Shown here piece by piece: positions 1-5,853 of a stretch of 6,181 nt of DNA. The stretch is from Paracoccaceae bacterium (GTDB taxonomy: Bacteria; Pseudomonadota; Alphaproteobacteria; Rhodobacterales; Rhodobacteraceae). The stretch is from assembly GCA_007128865.1 (NCBI GenBank), contig SKWP01000171.1, positions 1 through 6,181 on the forward strand, given 5' to 3'. Below the pieces are notes generated by a model. It was not told the DNA's origin, did not search any database, and worked only from the letters and a program-made list of their open reading frames with translations. The position numbers and the translations under genes are program-made. Position 1 is the stretch's first letter; each line of letters starts with the position of its first letter.

Positions 1-1137
1 CCCGTCGGCCAGCAGGTTCAGCCCCAGAACCAGGCTCATGAGCGAGAATGCCGGCACCAGCGCGGTGTGGGGAAAGCTGGTCAGCAGCCGCCGGCCGTCG
101 TTGATGGTGGACCCCCAGTCGGGGCTTTCGGGGCTGACCCCGAGCCCGAAGAAACCCAGCGTGCCCAGCAGGATGGTGGTATAGCCGATGCGCAGGCAGA
201 AATCGACGATCAGCGGGCCGCGGGCGTTGGGCAGGATTTCCCACAGCATGATGTACCACGGCCCTTCGCCGCGGGTCTGGCCGGCGGCGACATAATCGCG
301 GGTGCGGATGTCCATGGTGATGCCGCGCACGATCCGGAACACCGTCGGCGCATTCACGAACACCACCGCCACGAACACGTTCAGCAGGTTCGGCGACATC
401 CCCCAGACGCCCAGCGGATCGGCGTTGAAGGCAAGCCCCGAATAGGCCCACAGCCCCACCGCCAGCACCAGCGCCACATAGAGGTTGCGCTTGGCCGGCT
501 GGGTGAAGAACCGGCTGTTGATCAGCACCGTGACAAACAGCACCGGCACCAGAAACAGGATGCCCGCCATCACCCGCGGGATCGCGGTGTTCTGGATTTC
601 CGGCGCCACCAGCAGGAAGAACAGCAGGATGACCGGGAAGGCCAGCACCAGATTGGCCAGAAAGGTCAGCGCGGTGTCGAGCCGGCCGCCGAAATACCCC
701 GCCGGCAGGCCCAGGCTGATGCCGATCATGAACGAGATCATCGCCGCGAAGGGGGCGATCGTCAGAACCTCGCGCGCGCCCATCACCGCGCGCGAGAACA
801 CGTCGCGCGCCAGGCTGTCACCGCCGAGCAGGTAATAGGGGTAGGCGCCTTCGACCGCGCGGGCCAGCGGCGTGCCCGGAACCGCGTTGCGCATGCCCCG
901 TGCCTGCACCAGCGGGTCGGCGGTGATGATCAGGTCGGCAAAGATCGCCGTGAACACCCAGAACAGCACGATCCCGAAGCCGATCATGCCGACATTGGAA
1001 TCGAACAGCTTGCCGTACAGCCCCAGCCGCCGCTTGAACCGGATCGAGGCCGCGAACACGATGACCATGGCCACCCAGACGGGCAGGAACTGCACCGCCA
1101 TGCGACCGATGATCTGAAGCCAGCCGAGTTCTTCCAT
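1..1137 (-). CDS. DppC-type ABC transporter permease, long form (3' end cut by window edge)
   Basis: Inner-membrane permease subunit of a family 5 (peptide/opine/oligosaccharide class) ABC importer; it would pair with the DppB-type subunit encoded just upstream. The reading frame stays open for 379 residues to the left edge and ends at LGLNLLADG, which in the family is followed by only about a dozen more residues. Diagnostic segments: an N-terminal OppC-like stretch around residues 44-75, LGGDSLARDVFSRAVMGA at 104-121 (family pattern LGTDxLGRDVxSRxxxGA), the EAA loop near 282-303 (VAAGQTRG, then EILPNARGP) that contacts the ATPase, and LGFFGLGVSPESPDWG at 327-342. It is unusually long: most DppC proteins have about 280-300 residues. 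Here there are about 40 extra N-terminal residues with an added hydrophobic segment (12-30) and roughly 65 extra residues between about 180 and 250 carrying two more hydrophobic segments. ATG at 1137 is preceded by GGGG at 1146-1149; an in-frame GTG lies immediately upstream (1138-1140). Function class is sure; the substrate is not known. Confidence 0.95.
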   Translation of the reverse strand, partial: MEELGWLQIIGRMAVQFLPVWVAMVIVFAASIRFKRRLGLYGKLFDSNVGMIGFGIVLFWVFTAIFADLIITADPLVQARGMRNAVPGTPLARAVEGAYPYYLLGGDSLARDVFSRAVMGAREVLTIAPFAAMISFMIGISLGLPAGYFGGRLDTALTFLANLVLAFPVILLFFLLVAPEIQNTAIPRVMAGILFLVPVLFVTVLINSRFFTQPAKRNLYVALVLAVGLWAYSGLAFNADPLGVWGMSPNLLNVFVAVVFVNAPTVFRIVRGITMDIRTRDYVAAGQTRGEGPWYIMLWEILPNARGPLIVDFCLRIGYTTILLGTLGFFGLGVSPESPDWGSTINDGRRLLTSFPHTALVPAFSLMSLVLGLNLLADG

Positions 1138-1152
1138 CACCCGTTCCCCTCA
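1138..1152 (-). promoter_or_regulatory. Ribosome binding site of the DppC-type gene overlapping the upstream stop codon
   Basis: The stop codon of the DppB-type gene (TGA, 1152-1150) runs directly into GGGG, reading TGAGGGGAACGGGTG before the ATG at 1137. The Shine-Dalgarno-like GAGGGG shares its first bases with the stop codon and sits 8 bases before ATG. This arrangement suggests that ribosomes ending the first permease start the second one, keeping the two subunits in balance. Confidence 0.6.
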
Positions 1153-2235
1153 GCTGACGCGGATGCGCGGGTTGAGAAACACATAGCCGACATCCGATAT
1201 CAGCTGGGTAAGCAGCACCACCACCACCGCCACGACCGAGGCCGCCAGCAGCAGTTCGATGTCGTTGTTGATCGCCGCCTCATAGAGCGTCCAGCCGAAG
1301 CCCGGATAGGAAAACAGCACCTCGACCACCACAACCCCGTTCAGCAGCCACGGGATCTGCAGCATGATCACCGTGAACGGCGCGATCAGCGCGTTGCGCA
1401 GCGCGTGGCGCAGGACGATGTTGGCAAAGCTGACCCCCTTCAGCCGCGCGGTGCGGATGTATTGCTGGGTCATCACCTCGGTCATCGAGGCGCGCGTGAT
1501 GCGGGCGACATAGCCCATCCCGTATAGCGCGATGGTCATCACCGGCAGGGTGAAGTTCCAGAAGGTGATCTTTTCCAGCGCCGAGCGGGCATTGCCCTGA
1601 AACAGCACCGGCCCCTCTATCCAGCCCCAGTGCACCAGCAGCGGCGACAACCCCACCGTGGACGACGCCAGCAGCGCGATGAAGAACACCCCCGAGACAT
1701 ATTCGGGGGTGGCGGTCGAGGCGATGGCGAAGGTCGACAGCGACCGGTCGGTGCGCGAGCCCTCGCGCATGCCGGCCAGGATGCCCACCGCCAGCGCCAT
1801 CGGAACCATGACGATCAGCACCCACAGCATCAGCATTCCCGTTGCGCCCAGCCGGTCGCCGATGACCTGGGATACCTCGGCACGAAAGCGGGTCGAATGC
1901 CCCCAGTAGCCCTGCAGCAGGCCGCAGCGGGCCGGGGCGGCGGCCGGGTCATCGACCAGCCGCACGCAACGGCCGCGTATCGTGCCGTCCGGCTCCTCGC
2001 GGGTCCAGCCCTCGGCCACGCCCAGCCATTCGCCGTAACGGGTCAGCATCGGCCGGTTGTAGCCGTTGCGGTCCAGCCAGCTTGCGACTTCGGCCTCGGT
2101 CATGCGCGAGCCGGCCTGGGTGAGGGCGAGCGTGTCGAGTTTGGCCGGAAGGTTGGTCAGGTAGAAGACCACGAAGGTCAGACACAGCGCGGTGCCGAGC
2201 ATGACAGCGATGCGGCGGGCCAGAAACAGCAGCAT
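1150..2235 (-). CDS. DppB-type ABC transporter permease
   Basis: First membrane subunit of a family 5 ABC importer, 361 residues, slightly longer than E. coli DppB (about 340). The start MLLFLARRIAVMLGTALCLT contains membrane segment 1 (about 9-28), the usual N-terminus of this family. A large periplasmic loop (about 29-130) follows, ending in GLLQGYWGHS (family form GLLxGDLGxS). Further hydrophobic segments lie near 132-155, 176-197, 228-248, 283-306 and 329-352. The EAA loop that meets the ATPase is around 259-281 (YIRTARLKGVS, then RHALRNAL). The C-terminus FLNPRIRVS matches the family ending (LDPRIRxS). The loop holds two cysteines, C90 and C104, that could form a disulfide outside the membrane. 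ATG at 2235 has GGGAG at 2241-2245 with good spacing. It lies 90 bp after the binding protein gene and 12 bp before the DppC-type gene, so the three form one operon. Confidence 0.95.
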   Translation of the reverse strand: MLLFLARRIAVMLGTALCLTFVVFYLTNLPAKLDTLALTQAGSRMTEAEVASWLDRNGYNRPMLTRYGEWLGVAEGWTREEPDGTIRGRCVRLVDDPAAAPARCGLLQGYWGHSTRFRAEVSQVIGDRLGATGMLMLWVLIVMVPMALAVGILAGMREGSRTDRSLSTFAIASTATPEYVSGVFFIALLASSTVGLSPLLVHWGWIEGPVLFQGNARSALEKITFWNFTLPVMTIALYGMGYVARITRASMTEVMTQQYIRTARLKGVSFANIVLRHALRNALIAPFTVIMLQIPWLLNGVVVVEVLFSYPGFGWTLYEAAINNDIELLLAASVVAVVVVLLTQLISDVGYVFLNPRIRVS

Positions 2236-2289
2236 GGCAACTCCCGTGGCTGGGCGCGCGAGGCGGGCCGGGCGGGGCTGATCGGATCA

Positions 2290-2315
2290 GGGCGCGGGGA
2301 ACCATCCCCGCGCCC
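2290..2315 (-). promoter_or_regulatory. Perfect GC-rich hairpin between the binding protein and permease genes
   Basis: Arms 2290-2300 and 2305-2315 are exact reverse complements (GGGCGCGGGGA and TCCCCGCGCCC), giving an 11-bp stem with a 4-base loop. It begins 10 bases after the stop codon of the solute-binding protein gene. On the minus strand it is not followed by a run of T, so it does not look like a standard intrinsic terminator. Hairpins in this position, after the binding protein gene and before the permease genes, are known in other ABC operons to protect the upstream mRNA or cause partial termination, giving more binding protein than permease. That role here is inferred from position and structure. 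Confidence 0.6.
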
Positions 2316-2325
2316 GGTGCGGGTT

Positions 2326-3945
2326 TCAGGACTTCCAGTAGTACTGGTAAAGCACTTCGAAGGTCGGGTGCATTTCGGCGTTGTGAATGTTGGGCCGCGC
2401 GTGGCGGAACAGCGAACGCCAGTAGGGCTGGATCAAAACCCCCTCTTCCTGCATGATTTCCTGCAGGCGCCGCATCACCTCCCGGCGCTGGTCGGCGTCC
2501 GGTATGCCGTTGGCTTCATCAAGAAGCCGGTCGAATTCGGCATTCGAGAAGGCGGTCTCGTTCCAGGCCACGCCGGTGCGGTAGGCAAGATTGAGCACCT
2601 GGACCCCGAGCGGGCGCATGTTCCATTCCGTGGACGAGAAGGGATAACCCGTCCAGTCATTCCAGAAGGTGGCGCCGGGCAGGATGGTGCGACGGATGTT
2701 GATGCCGGCCGACCGGATCTGGGCGGCGACATTGTCGCAGGTTGCAGCCTGCCATTCGTCATCGATCGAGATCAGTTCGAATTCGTGGTCACCCAGCCCT
2801 TCCGCCTCGATCATCGCCCGGGCGGTTGCCGGATCCCAGTCGGGCGGCGGCAGTTCGGCGTATTCGGGGTGAATCGGGCAGACATGGTGGTTTTCGGCCA
2901 CCGTGCCGAGATCGTTGTAGCCCAGTTCCAGGACTTCCTCGTTGTCCACCGCCAGTTGCAGGGCGCGACGGACATTGACATTATCGTAAGGCGCCTGGGT
3001 CTGGTTGAACCGCACGGCAATCGTCGCGGCGGTGACTGCCTCCGTGCGGACCATGCCGATGGCATCGAAGATGTCCACGAAATCCCCTGTGGTCTGGTAG
3101 ACGATCTCGATCTCTCCGCCCTCGGCTGCGGCGACCCATGCTGCCGGATCCGTGCCGAGGTCCACGAATTCGATACGATCGAGCCATGCGCCGTTACCCT
3201 CGTTCCACCAGGTATGGTCGGGGTTGCGCTCGATCACCGCGCCGATGCCGGTGTTGTAGCTGACCGGGCGGTAGGGGCCGGTTCCGATCGGGTTCGCAAT
3301 CGGGTCGTCGCCGGTAAAGGAGGGGTGGACCACCGCGGCCGGATAGTCGGACATGTTCACCACGATGGCGATATCGGGTGTGGACAGATGCAGCCGCAGC
3401 GTGTGGTCGTCGACGATCTCGATGGCGCCGTCACGCAGCTTGCCGTCTTCCGAGATCGCACCCATGCGACCGGCCATCGAATTGCCCTCGACCGAGGCGT
3501 CGGCCCAGCGTTCGATGTTGTGGGCGACGTGCTGGGCGGTGAAGTCATCCCCGTTGTTCCATTTCACGCCACGACGGACGTGAAGCGTATAGACGGTGGC
3601 ATCGTCATTGGCCTCCCAGCTTTCCAGCAGCACCGGGGTGATCGAGCCGTCGCGATTGTACTGCACGAGGTACTCCAGCCAGCCCCGGCAGACATTGGAC
3701 AGCTCCGACCAGTCCCAGGTGCGCGGATCGCGCTGGGCCTTGATGTCCATCTGCATGCGCAGCGAGCCGCCGGCCTGCGGCGTGTCGGCCCGCGCGGCCG
3801 GTGCCGCCAGGCCGATCAGGCCATAGGCCGCCGGCGCGGCGACACCCAGCGCGGTAGCCCGGGTCAGGAATTCGCGGCGGCTCAGCTTGCCGTCCTGGCA
3901 TTCGCGCGCATACATGCGTGCGGCGCGGTGGATGATCGATTTCAT
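2326..3945 (-). CDS. Family 5 extracellular solute-binding protein with Tat signal peptide
   Basis: Periplasmic substrate-capturing component of the importer, 539 residues, normal for SBP_bac_5 (peptide, opine, nickel or oligosaccharide binders). The N-terminus carries a twin-arginine signal: SRREFL at 22-27, a hydrophobic stretch to about 50, and a likely cleavage site after ARA (51-53). This implies export of the folded protein. The body shows the family signature near 118-142 ([19 protein letters not shown]), IGTGPY at 220-225, ERNPDHTWW at 239-247, and [15 protein letters not shown] at 320-334. ATG at 3945 is supported by AGGGAG at 3952-3957, 6 bases upstream, and by the complete signal peptide. 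It is the first gene of the transporter operon, with the two permeases downstream. The name peptide-binding would be a guess; the adjacent enolase superfamily gene makes a sugar acid or oligosaccharide an equal or better candidate. The 206-bp upstream spacer suggests its own promoter. Confidence 0.95.
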   Translation of the reverse strand: MKSIIHRAARMYARECQDGKLSRREFLTRATALGVAAPAAYGLIGLAAPAARADTPQAGGSLRMQMDIKAQRDPRTWDWSELSNVCRGWLEYLVQYNRDGSITPVLLESWEANDDATVYTLHVRRGVKWNNGDDFTAQHVAHNIERWADASVEGNSMAGRMGAISEDGKLRDGAIEIVDDHTLRLHLSTPDIAIVVNMSDYPAAVVHPSFTGDDPIANPIGTGPYRPVSYNTGIGAVIERNPDHTWWNEGNGAWLDRIEFVDLGTDPAAWVAAAEGGEIEIVYQTTGDFVDIFDAIGMVRTEAVTAATIAVRFNQTQAPYDNVNVRRALQLAVDNEEVLELGYNDLGTVAENHHVCPIHPEYAELPPPDWDPATARAMIEAEGLGDHEFELISIDDEWQAATCDNVAAQIRSAGINIRRTILPGATFWNDWTGYPFSSTEWNMRPLGVQVLNLAYRTGVAWNETAFSNAEFDRLLDEANGIPDADQRREVMRRLQEIMQEEGVLIQPYWRSLFRHARPNIHNAEMHPTFEVLYQYYWKS

Positions 3946-4151
3946 GGTGCACTCCCTGTTGGGTATGGGTCCGTCCTGTTCTCCGGTCAGCGGGTGCCGG
4001 AGCCTTCGGGTTCCACCGGCATTGCGCCGGATAGCGGCGGGATACGTTTGCCGGTTTGCGACACGCGCTTATCCAAACGCGACATGCCCGCAACTTCAAC
4101 CGCAAATCGCCCCCTGAACGGGAATTTTCTTGCGACACCAGGGCGGGCGCT
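3946..4151 (-). promoter_or_regulatory. Probable promoter and leader region of the transporter operon
   Basis: This 206-bp spacer lies between the stop of the enolase superfamily gene and the start of the binding protein gene, the longest gap in the window, and holds no convincing gene. It is less GC-rich in its right half (about 4045-4131). A weak minus-strand promoter candidate is TTGAAG (4099-4094), 17 bases, TTGGAT (4076-4071); the match to consensus is poor, especially the -10. The leader side holds short stems: TGCCGG 3995-4000 with CCGGCA 4016-4021, and the alternative CCGGC 4016-4020 with GCCGG 4026-4030. No hairpin with a T run follows the enolase superfamily gene, so readthrough into the transporter operon is also possible. 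Confidence 0.4.
4057..4137. repeat. Three same-orientation GCGACA repeats upstream of the transporter operon
   Basis: On the plus strand TGCGACA occurs at 4057-4063 and 4131-4137, and CGCGACA at 4078-4084. Start-to-start distances are 21 and 53 bases, close to 2 and 5 helical turns, which would place the copies on one face of the DNA. The first two lie next to the weak promoter candidate. They could be sites for a transcription factor, but the motif is short and GC-rich, so chance cannot be excluded. Confidence 0.25.
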
Positions 4152-5384
4152 TCAGTCACGCGGGGCGCCTCCGGCAAAGGCATTCGCGCCCGCGTAGTCG
4201 CAGGGGGTCTGCTGCATTTCGAGGTGCAGCGCGGTGCCGTCATGGGGGTGGGCGCGGGCCACGGCCTCGTCAAGGGCGATGCCAAGCCCCGGCGCATCGG
4301 GCGGGGTCACGAAACCGTCCTCAACGCGCAGCGCGTTGCCGGTCAGCAGCCCGTGAAACCCGTCGCCGGTGCCGATGCATTCGATCATCAGCAGGTTCGG
4401 CAGGGTCGCGGCAAGCTGGATGTTGGCCGCCCATTCCACCGGCCCGGCATAGAGATGCGGCGCCACCTGGGCGCCGAAGGCCTCGGCCATGGCGGCGATC
4501 TTGCGGGTTTCCCACAGCCCGCCTGCCCGGCCCAGCGCCGGTTGAACGATTGCCGCGGCGCCGGCGCGAAGCACCGCGCCGAATTCCGCCCGCGTACACA
4601 ACCGTTCGCCCGTGGCCACGGGGATGCGCACCGCCCGCGCGACCTCGGCCATGCCGGGGATGTCGTCGGGCGGCACCGGCTCTTCGAACCACAGCGGCGC
4701 GAAGGGCTCGATCGCCGCGCCCAGCCGGATCGCGCCGGCGGGGGTGAACTGCCCGTGGGTGCCGAACAGGATGTCGGCGCGGTCGCCCACGGAACCGCGG
4801 ATCGCCTTGAGCATCTGCACCGACAGGGCAATGTCGCGCAGCCCCGGCTGATGCCCGCCACGGATGGTGTAGGGGCCGGCCGGGTCGAGCTTGATGGCGG
4901 TAAAGCCCTGTTCCACGGCAGCAAGCGCGGCCTCGGCGTTCATTTCGGGGCTGGTCCAGAAGCCGCGCGCATCGTGGTGGGGCAGGGGATAGAGATAGGT
5001 GTAGGCGCGCAGCCGGTCATTGATCCGCCCGCCCATCAGCGCCCAGACCGGCCGGTCGCGGGCCTTGCCGAGGATGTCCCAGCAGGCGATTTCCAGTCCC
5101 GAGAACGCCCCCATCACCGTAGGGTCCGGCCGCTGGGTGAAGCCCGCGGAATAGGCGCGGCGAAACATCAGCTCCAGGTTTTCCGGGTTTTCGCCCTGCA
5201 TGTGGCGGGCGAAGACATCGCCGATCACCGCGCGCATCGCCCCGGGCCCCACCGCAGCGGCATAAACCTCGCCATAGCCGGCAATGCCGCAGGCGGTGGT
5301 CAGCTTCACCACGATCCAGTAGCGCCCGCCCCAGCCCGGCGGCGGGTTGCCGATGACGAAGATTTCCAGATCGGCGAGTTTCAT
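4152..5384 (-). CDS. Enolase superfamily enzyme, mandelate racemase/muconate lactonizing type (probable acid-sugar dehydratase)
   Basis: Cytoplasmic enzyme of 410 residues, normal for the family, with an N-terminal capping domain (about 1-125) and a C-terminal TIM barrel. The family works by Mg-assisted removal of a proton next to a carboxylate; many bacterial members dehydrate aldonic or aldaric acids. Visible active-site positions: KLD at 165-167 (second strand), GTHGQ at 208-212 (third strand), FEEP at 233-236 with E234 as metal ligand, TGER at 258-261 with E260 as metal ligand, APH at 308-310 with H310 as likely catalytic base, and E335 on the eighth strand. Oddly, the usual first metal ligand, an Asp two residues before the third-strand His, appears to be Gly208. 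ATG at 5384 follows GGGAGAG at 5389-5395. It lies upstream of the transporter genes on the same strand and is divergent from the GNAT gene. The exact substrate cannot be read from the sequence. Superfamily is sure; dehydratase is an inference. Confidence 0.9.
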   Translation of the reverse strand: MKLADLEIFVIGNPPPGWGGRYWIVVKLTTACGIAGYGEVYAAAVGPGAMRAVIGDVFARHMQGENPENLELMFRRAYSAGFTQRPDPTVMGAFSGLEIACWDILGKARDRPVWALMGGRINDRLRAYTYLYPLPHHDARGFWTSPEMNAEAALAAVEQGFTAIKLDPAGPYTIRGGHQPGLRDIALSVQMLKAIRGSVGDRADILFGTHGQFTPAGAIRLGAAIEPFAPLWFEEPVPPDDIPGMAEVARAVRIPVATGERLCTRAEFGAVLRAGAAAIVQPALGRAGGLWETRKIAAMAEAFGAQVAPHLYAGPVEWAANIQLAATLPNLLMIECIGTGDGFHGLLTGNALRVEDGFVTPPDAPGLGIALDEAVARAHPHDGTALHLEMQQTPCDYAGANAFAGGAPRD

Positions 5385-5422
5385 GCCACTCTCCCGCCCG
5401 CTTCGTCCGGAGTGAGGTGCCC
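5385..5422. promoter_or_regulatory. Very short divergent gap between the enolase superfamily and GNAT genes
   Basis: Only 32-38 bases separate the two start codons, depending on the GNAT start used. The gap is almost filled by both ribosome binding sites: GGGAGAG on the minus strand (5395-5389) and GGAG/GAGG on the plus strand (5409-5417). There is no room for two complete promoters, so at least one promoter must lie inside the opposite gene, or transcription of the enolase superfamily gene comes from farther right through the GNAT gene in antisense. Confidence 0.5.
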
Positions 5423-5851
5423 GTGAAGATTCGTCTGCTGCAAGCGTCCGACCTCGACCTGCTGTTGCGGGTTGGCGACGGGCTTTTCGACAATCCGCTC
5501 GACCCCGAACAGGCGCGCGCCTTTCTCGACAGTCCGCTGCATCACATCGCGGTGGGGTTCGAAGGCGGGCGGGCGGTGGCCTTTGCCTCGGGCTGTGTGC
5601 TGCTGCATCCCGACAAGCCGCCGTCGATGTTCGTCAACGAAGTCGGCACCCATGAGCGGCATCGCCGCAAGGGCCATGGCGCGGCCGTCATGCTGGCCCT
5701 GATCGCCCATGCGCGCGCCATTGGCTGCAAGGGCATCTGGCTGGGCACCGAACCCGCGAATGACCCCGCGCTTGCGCTCTACCGCAGCCTCGGCGGGGAT
5801 GAACGCCCCTTCGTGGGTTTCGGCTGGGACGACGCCTTCGGCCCGGACTGA
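5423..5851 (+). CDS. GNAT family N-acetyltransferase, AAC(3)-I-like
   Basis: Small acetyl-CoA-dependent acetyltransferase of 142 residues, a usual size for single-domain GNAT proteins. The acetyl-CoA pyrophosphate loop is RRKGHGAA at 81-88 (family pattern R-x-x-G-x-G/A), preceded by the strand FVNEVGT (70-76). Motif B is NDPALALYRSLGG at 113-125. The layout, including the acidic residue E73 on the strand before the loop and the DPALALY segment, recalls AAC(3)-I type aminoglycoside acetyltransferases and many uncharacterised relatives; resistance should not be assumed. The start chosen is GTG at 5423, giving MKIRLLQASD with GAGG (5414-5417) five bases upstream. GTG at 5417 (two residues longer) with GGAG at 5409-5412 is possible. 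It is the only plus-strand gene, divergent from the enolase superfamily gene and converging on the dehydrogenase with only two bases between the stop codons. Its substrate is unknown, and its link to the neighbouring pathway is unclear. Confidence 0.88.
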   Translation: MKIRLLQASDLDLLLRVGDGLFDNPLDPEQARAFLDSPLHHIAVGFEGGRAVAFASGCVLLHPDKPPSMFVNEVGTHERHRRKGHGAAVMLALIAHARAIGCKGIWLGTEPANDPALALYRSLGGDERPFVGFGWDDAFGPD

Positions 5852-5853
5852 CA

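Noticed and set aside
67..1527. Plus-strand open frame of 486 codons
   Set aside because: It is antisense to the DppC-type permease and the end of the DppB-type permease, and its product is a low-complexity His/Arg/Gln/Asp-rich sequence typical of antisense frames in GC-rich genes.
4111..4151. Possible terminator after the enolase superfamily gene, around the CCCCTGAACGGG sequence
   Set aside because: The stem is only about four base pairs and is not followed by a T run on the minus strand, so it does not support a terminator.
1630..4197. Very long plus-strand open frame of 855 codons
   Set aside because: It lies opposite the DppB-type permease and the binding protein genes, which share one frame, and is open only because of GC-rich codon bias. 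Its translation is rich in Arg, Gly, His and Gln with no recognisable domain, while the minus-strand genes match known families throughout.
4056..5426. Plus-strand open frame of 456 codons
   Set aside because: It is antisense to the enolase superfamily gene, whose full set of family motifs is on the minus strand; it has no ribosome binding site or domain of its own.
5423..5851. Calling the GNAT gene an aminoglycoside resistance gene
   Set aside because: The similarity is to the general AAC(3)-I-like fold and motifs shared by many uncharacterised acetyltransferases; nothing in the sequence or context shows drug specificity.
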